Shown here: positions 7,446 to 7,671 of the stretch, piece by piece
Position numbering within the stretch: position 1 is the stretch's first letter
How the letters are laid out: each line of letters opens with the position of its first letter
Assembly: GCA_003508605.1 (NCBI GenBank)
Contig: DNUB01000073.1
Span: forward strand, 1-7,671
Source: Oscillospiraceae bacterium
Lineage (GTDB): Bacteria; Bacillota; Clostridia; Oscillospirales; Ruminococcaceae
DNA: 7,671 nt
Direction: 5' to 3'
Notes under the pieces: model-generated
Database searches by the model: none
The model's input: the letters and a program-made list of their open reading frames with translations, nothing else
Told to the model about the DNA's origin: nothing
Made by a program: the position numbers and the translations under genes

Positions 7446-7463
7446 TTGTCTTTATTTTAACAT
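7446..7463 (-). promoter_or_regulatory. Candidate Rex operator overlapping the acn promoter
   Basis: Read on the plus strand, the 18 bp TTGTCTTTATTTTAACAT match the Firmicutes Rex consensus TTGTTAA-N4-TTAACAA at 10 of 14 specified positions. The TTAACA half is intact and the other half keeps TTGT. It touches the -10 box and covers the expected start of transcription, where a repressor would block RNA polymerase. Its place in front of an operon containing rex itself supports the idea. The degenerate half and the AT-rich background mean a chance match is quite possible. Confidence 0.4.
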
Positions 7464-7490
7464 TATACTATATTATTAAAAAATTGTCAA
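7462..7490 (-). promoter_or_regulatory. Housekeeping (SigA-type) promoter of the acn operon
   Basis: On the minus strand there is TTGACA (7490-7485), a 17-bp AT-rich spacer and TATAAT (7467-7462), a perfect consensus match in both boxes and the spacing. Transcription should begin near 7455 and give a leader of about 145 nt before aconitase. No comparable promoter was found inside the operon, so acn, the microprotein gene, icd and rex are probably all driven from here. Such a strong core promoter normally needs a repressor if its output is to vary. Confidence 0.9.
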
Positions 7491-7671
7491 TGGCTGTCTT
7501 TTTGGGGTTTTGCTCCGAGGGTCGTAATGAATTTATCAACAGTATTTTTCACCTTGCGGTGGGCTGTTTTTTTAACCGCTTTGAGATTTGCCTTGCGGGT
7601 GCGTTCCTGCGGGGGGTGAACTGCGTTTGGCTTTTTTGTTATTTTTACGTCCTGCGGTCGCACCGCTGCCT
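7487..7671 (-). CDS. Possible C-terminal end of a basic protein (5' part outside window)
   Basis: A minus-strand frame is open from the right edge to a TGA at 7489-7487: 60 codons visible, N-terminus missing. Its codons favour G or A and nearly avoid T in the first position, as real coding DNA does. The product is strongly basic, with about 12 Lys and 4 Arg against 4 acidic residues, for example KANLKAVKKTAHRKVKN near residues 26-42. I do not recognise it. The stop codon lies inside the acn -35 box, leaving no room for a terminator in between. The stretch also holds several CCTGCGG-like repeats and a hairpin, so it could instead be non-coding. An open frame of this length is not rare by chance. 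Confidence 0.4.
   Translation of the reverse strand, partial: AAVRPQDVKITKKPNAVHPPQERTRKANLKAVKKTAHRKVKNTVDKFITTLGAKPQKDSH
7654..7666. repeat. Small GC-rich hairpin at the right edge
   Basis: GCGGT (7654-7658) pairs with ACCGC (7662-7666) around a 3-nt loop. It includes one of four CCTTGCGG/CCTGCGG motifs found at 7552-7559, 7591-7598, 7606-7612 and 7651-7657. Its role is unknown. It lies within the possible partial coding frame. Confidence 0.35.

Noticed and set aside
7552..7573. Plus-strand intrinsic terminator (short stem CACC/GGTG, then a T-run)
   Set aside because: The stem is only about 4 bp, the T-run is several bases away, and no plus-strand gene lies upstream to be terminated.

Overview
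The window looks like chromosomal DNA of a Gram-positive anaerobe of the class Clostridia, most likely the Ruminococcus/Oscillospiraceae group. This rests on moderate GC with strong AGGAGG/AAAGGA ribosome sites, a Firmicutes-type Rex repressor, an Aquifex-type (about 640-residue) aconitase, a eukaryote-like NADP isocitrate dehydrogenase, and a zinc-ribbon plus single-membrane-segment protein of a kind common in gut Clostridia. The genus is inferred, not shown. No mobile element, tRNA, rRNA or CRISPR array was seen.

Every gene I can support lies on the minus strand, so transcription runs from high to low coordinates. At the right edge (7487-7671) an open frame with coding-like codon use may be the C-terminal tail of an upstream basic protein. 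Its stop codon falls inside the -35 box of a perfect-consensus housekeeping promoter (7462-7490: TTGACA, 17-bp spacer, TATAAT). That promoter drives a leader of about 145 nt and then four closely spaced genes: aconitase (7310-5382), a 77-residue acidic membrane microprotein (5357-5124), NADP-isocitrate dehydrogenase (5064-3853) and the NADH-sensing repressor Rex (3836-3171). Gaps are 24, 59 and 16 bp, consistent with one operon.

The two enzymes are consecutive steps, citrate to isocitrate to 2-oxoglutarate, the oxidative half-TCA route that feeds glutamate synthesis and yields NADPH. Rex in the same transcript suggests that this carbon flow is tied to the NADH/NAD+ state. An 18-bp imperfect Rex-like operator overlapping the -10 box and start site would close the loop, but the match is only partial (10 of 14 specified positions).

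After rex comes a 288-bp non-coding stretch (2883-3170) with a cluster of GC-rich hairpins, including a 45-nt near-perfect palindrome. Next is a long gene (2882 to the left edge, 960 codons visible, 3' end outside the window). It encodes an N-terminal C2-C2 zinc ribbon, a Ser/acidic linker, one membrane segment and a large domain of unknown function, presumably outside the membrane.

The most distinctive points are the acn-microprotein-icd-rex arrangement with its possible Rex feedback site, the unexplained microprotein, and the large uncharacterised zinc-ribbon membrane protein.
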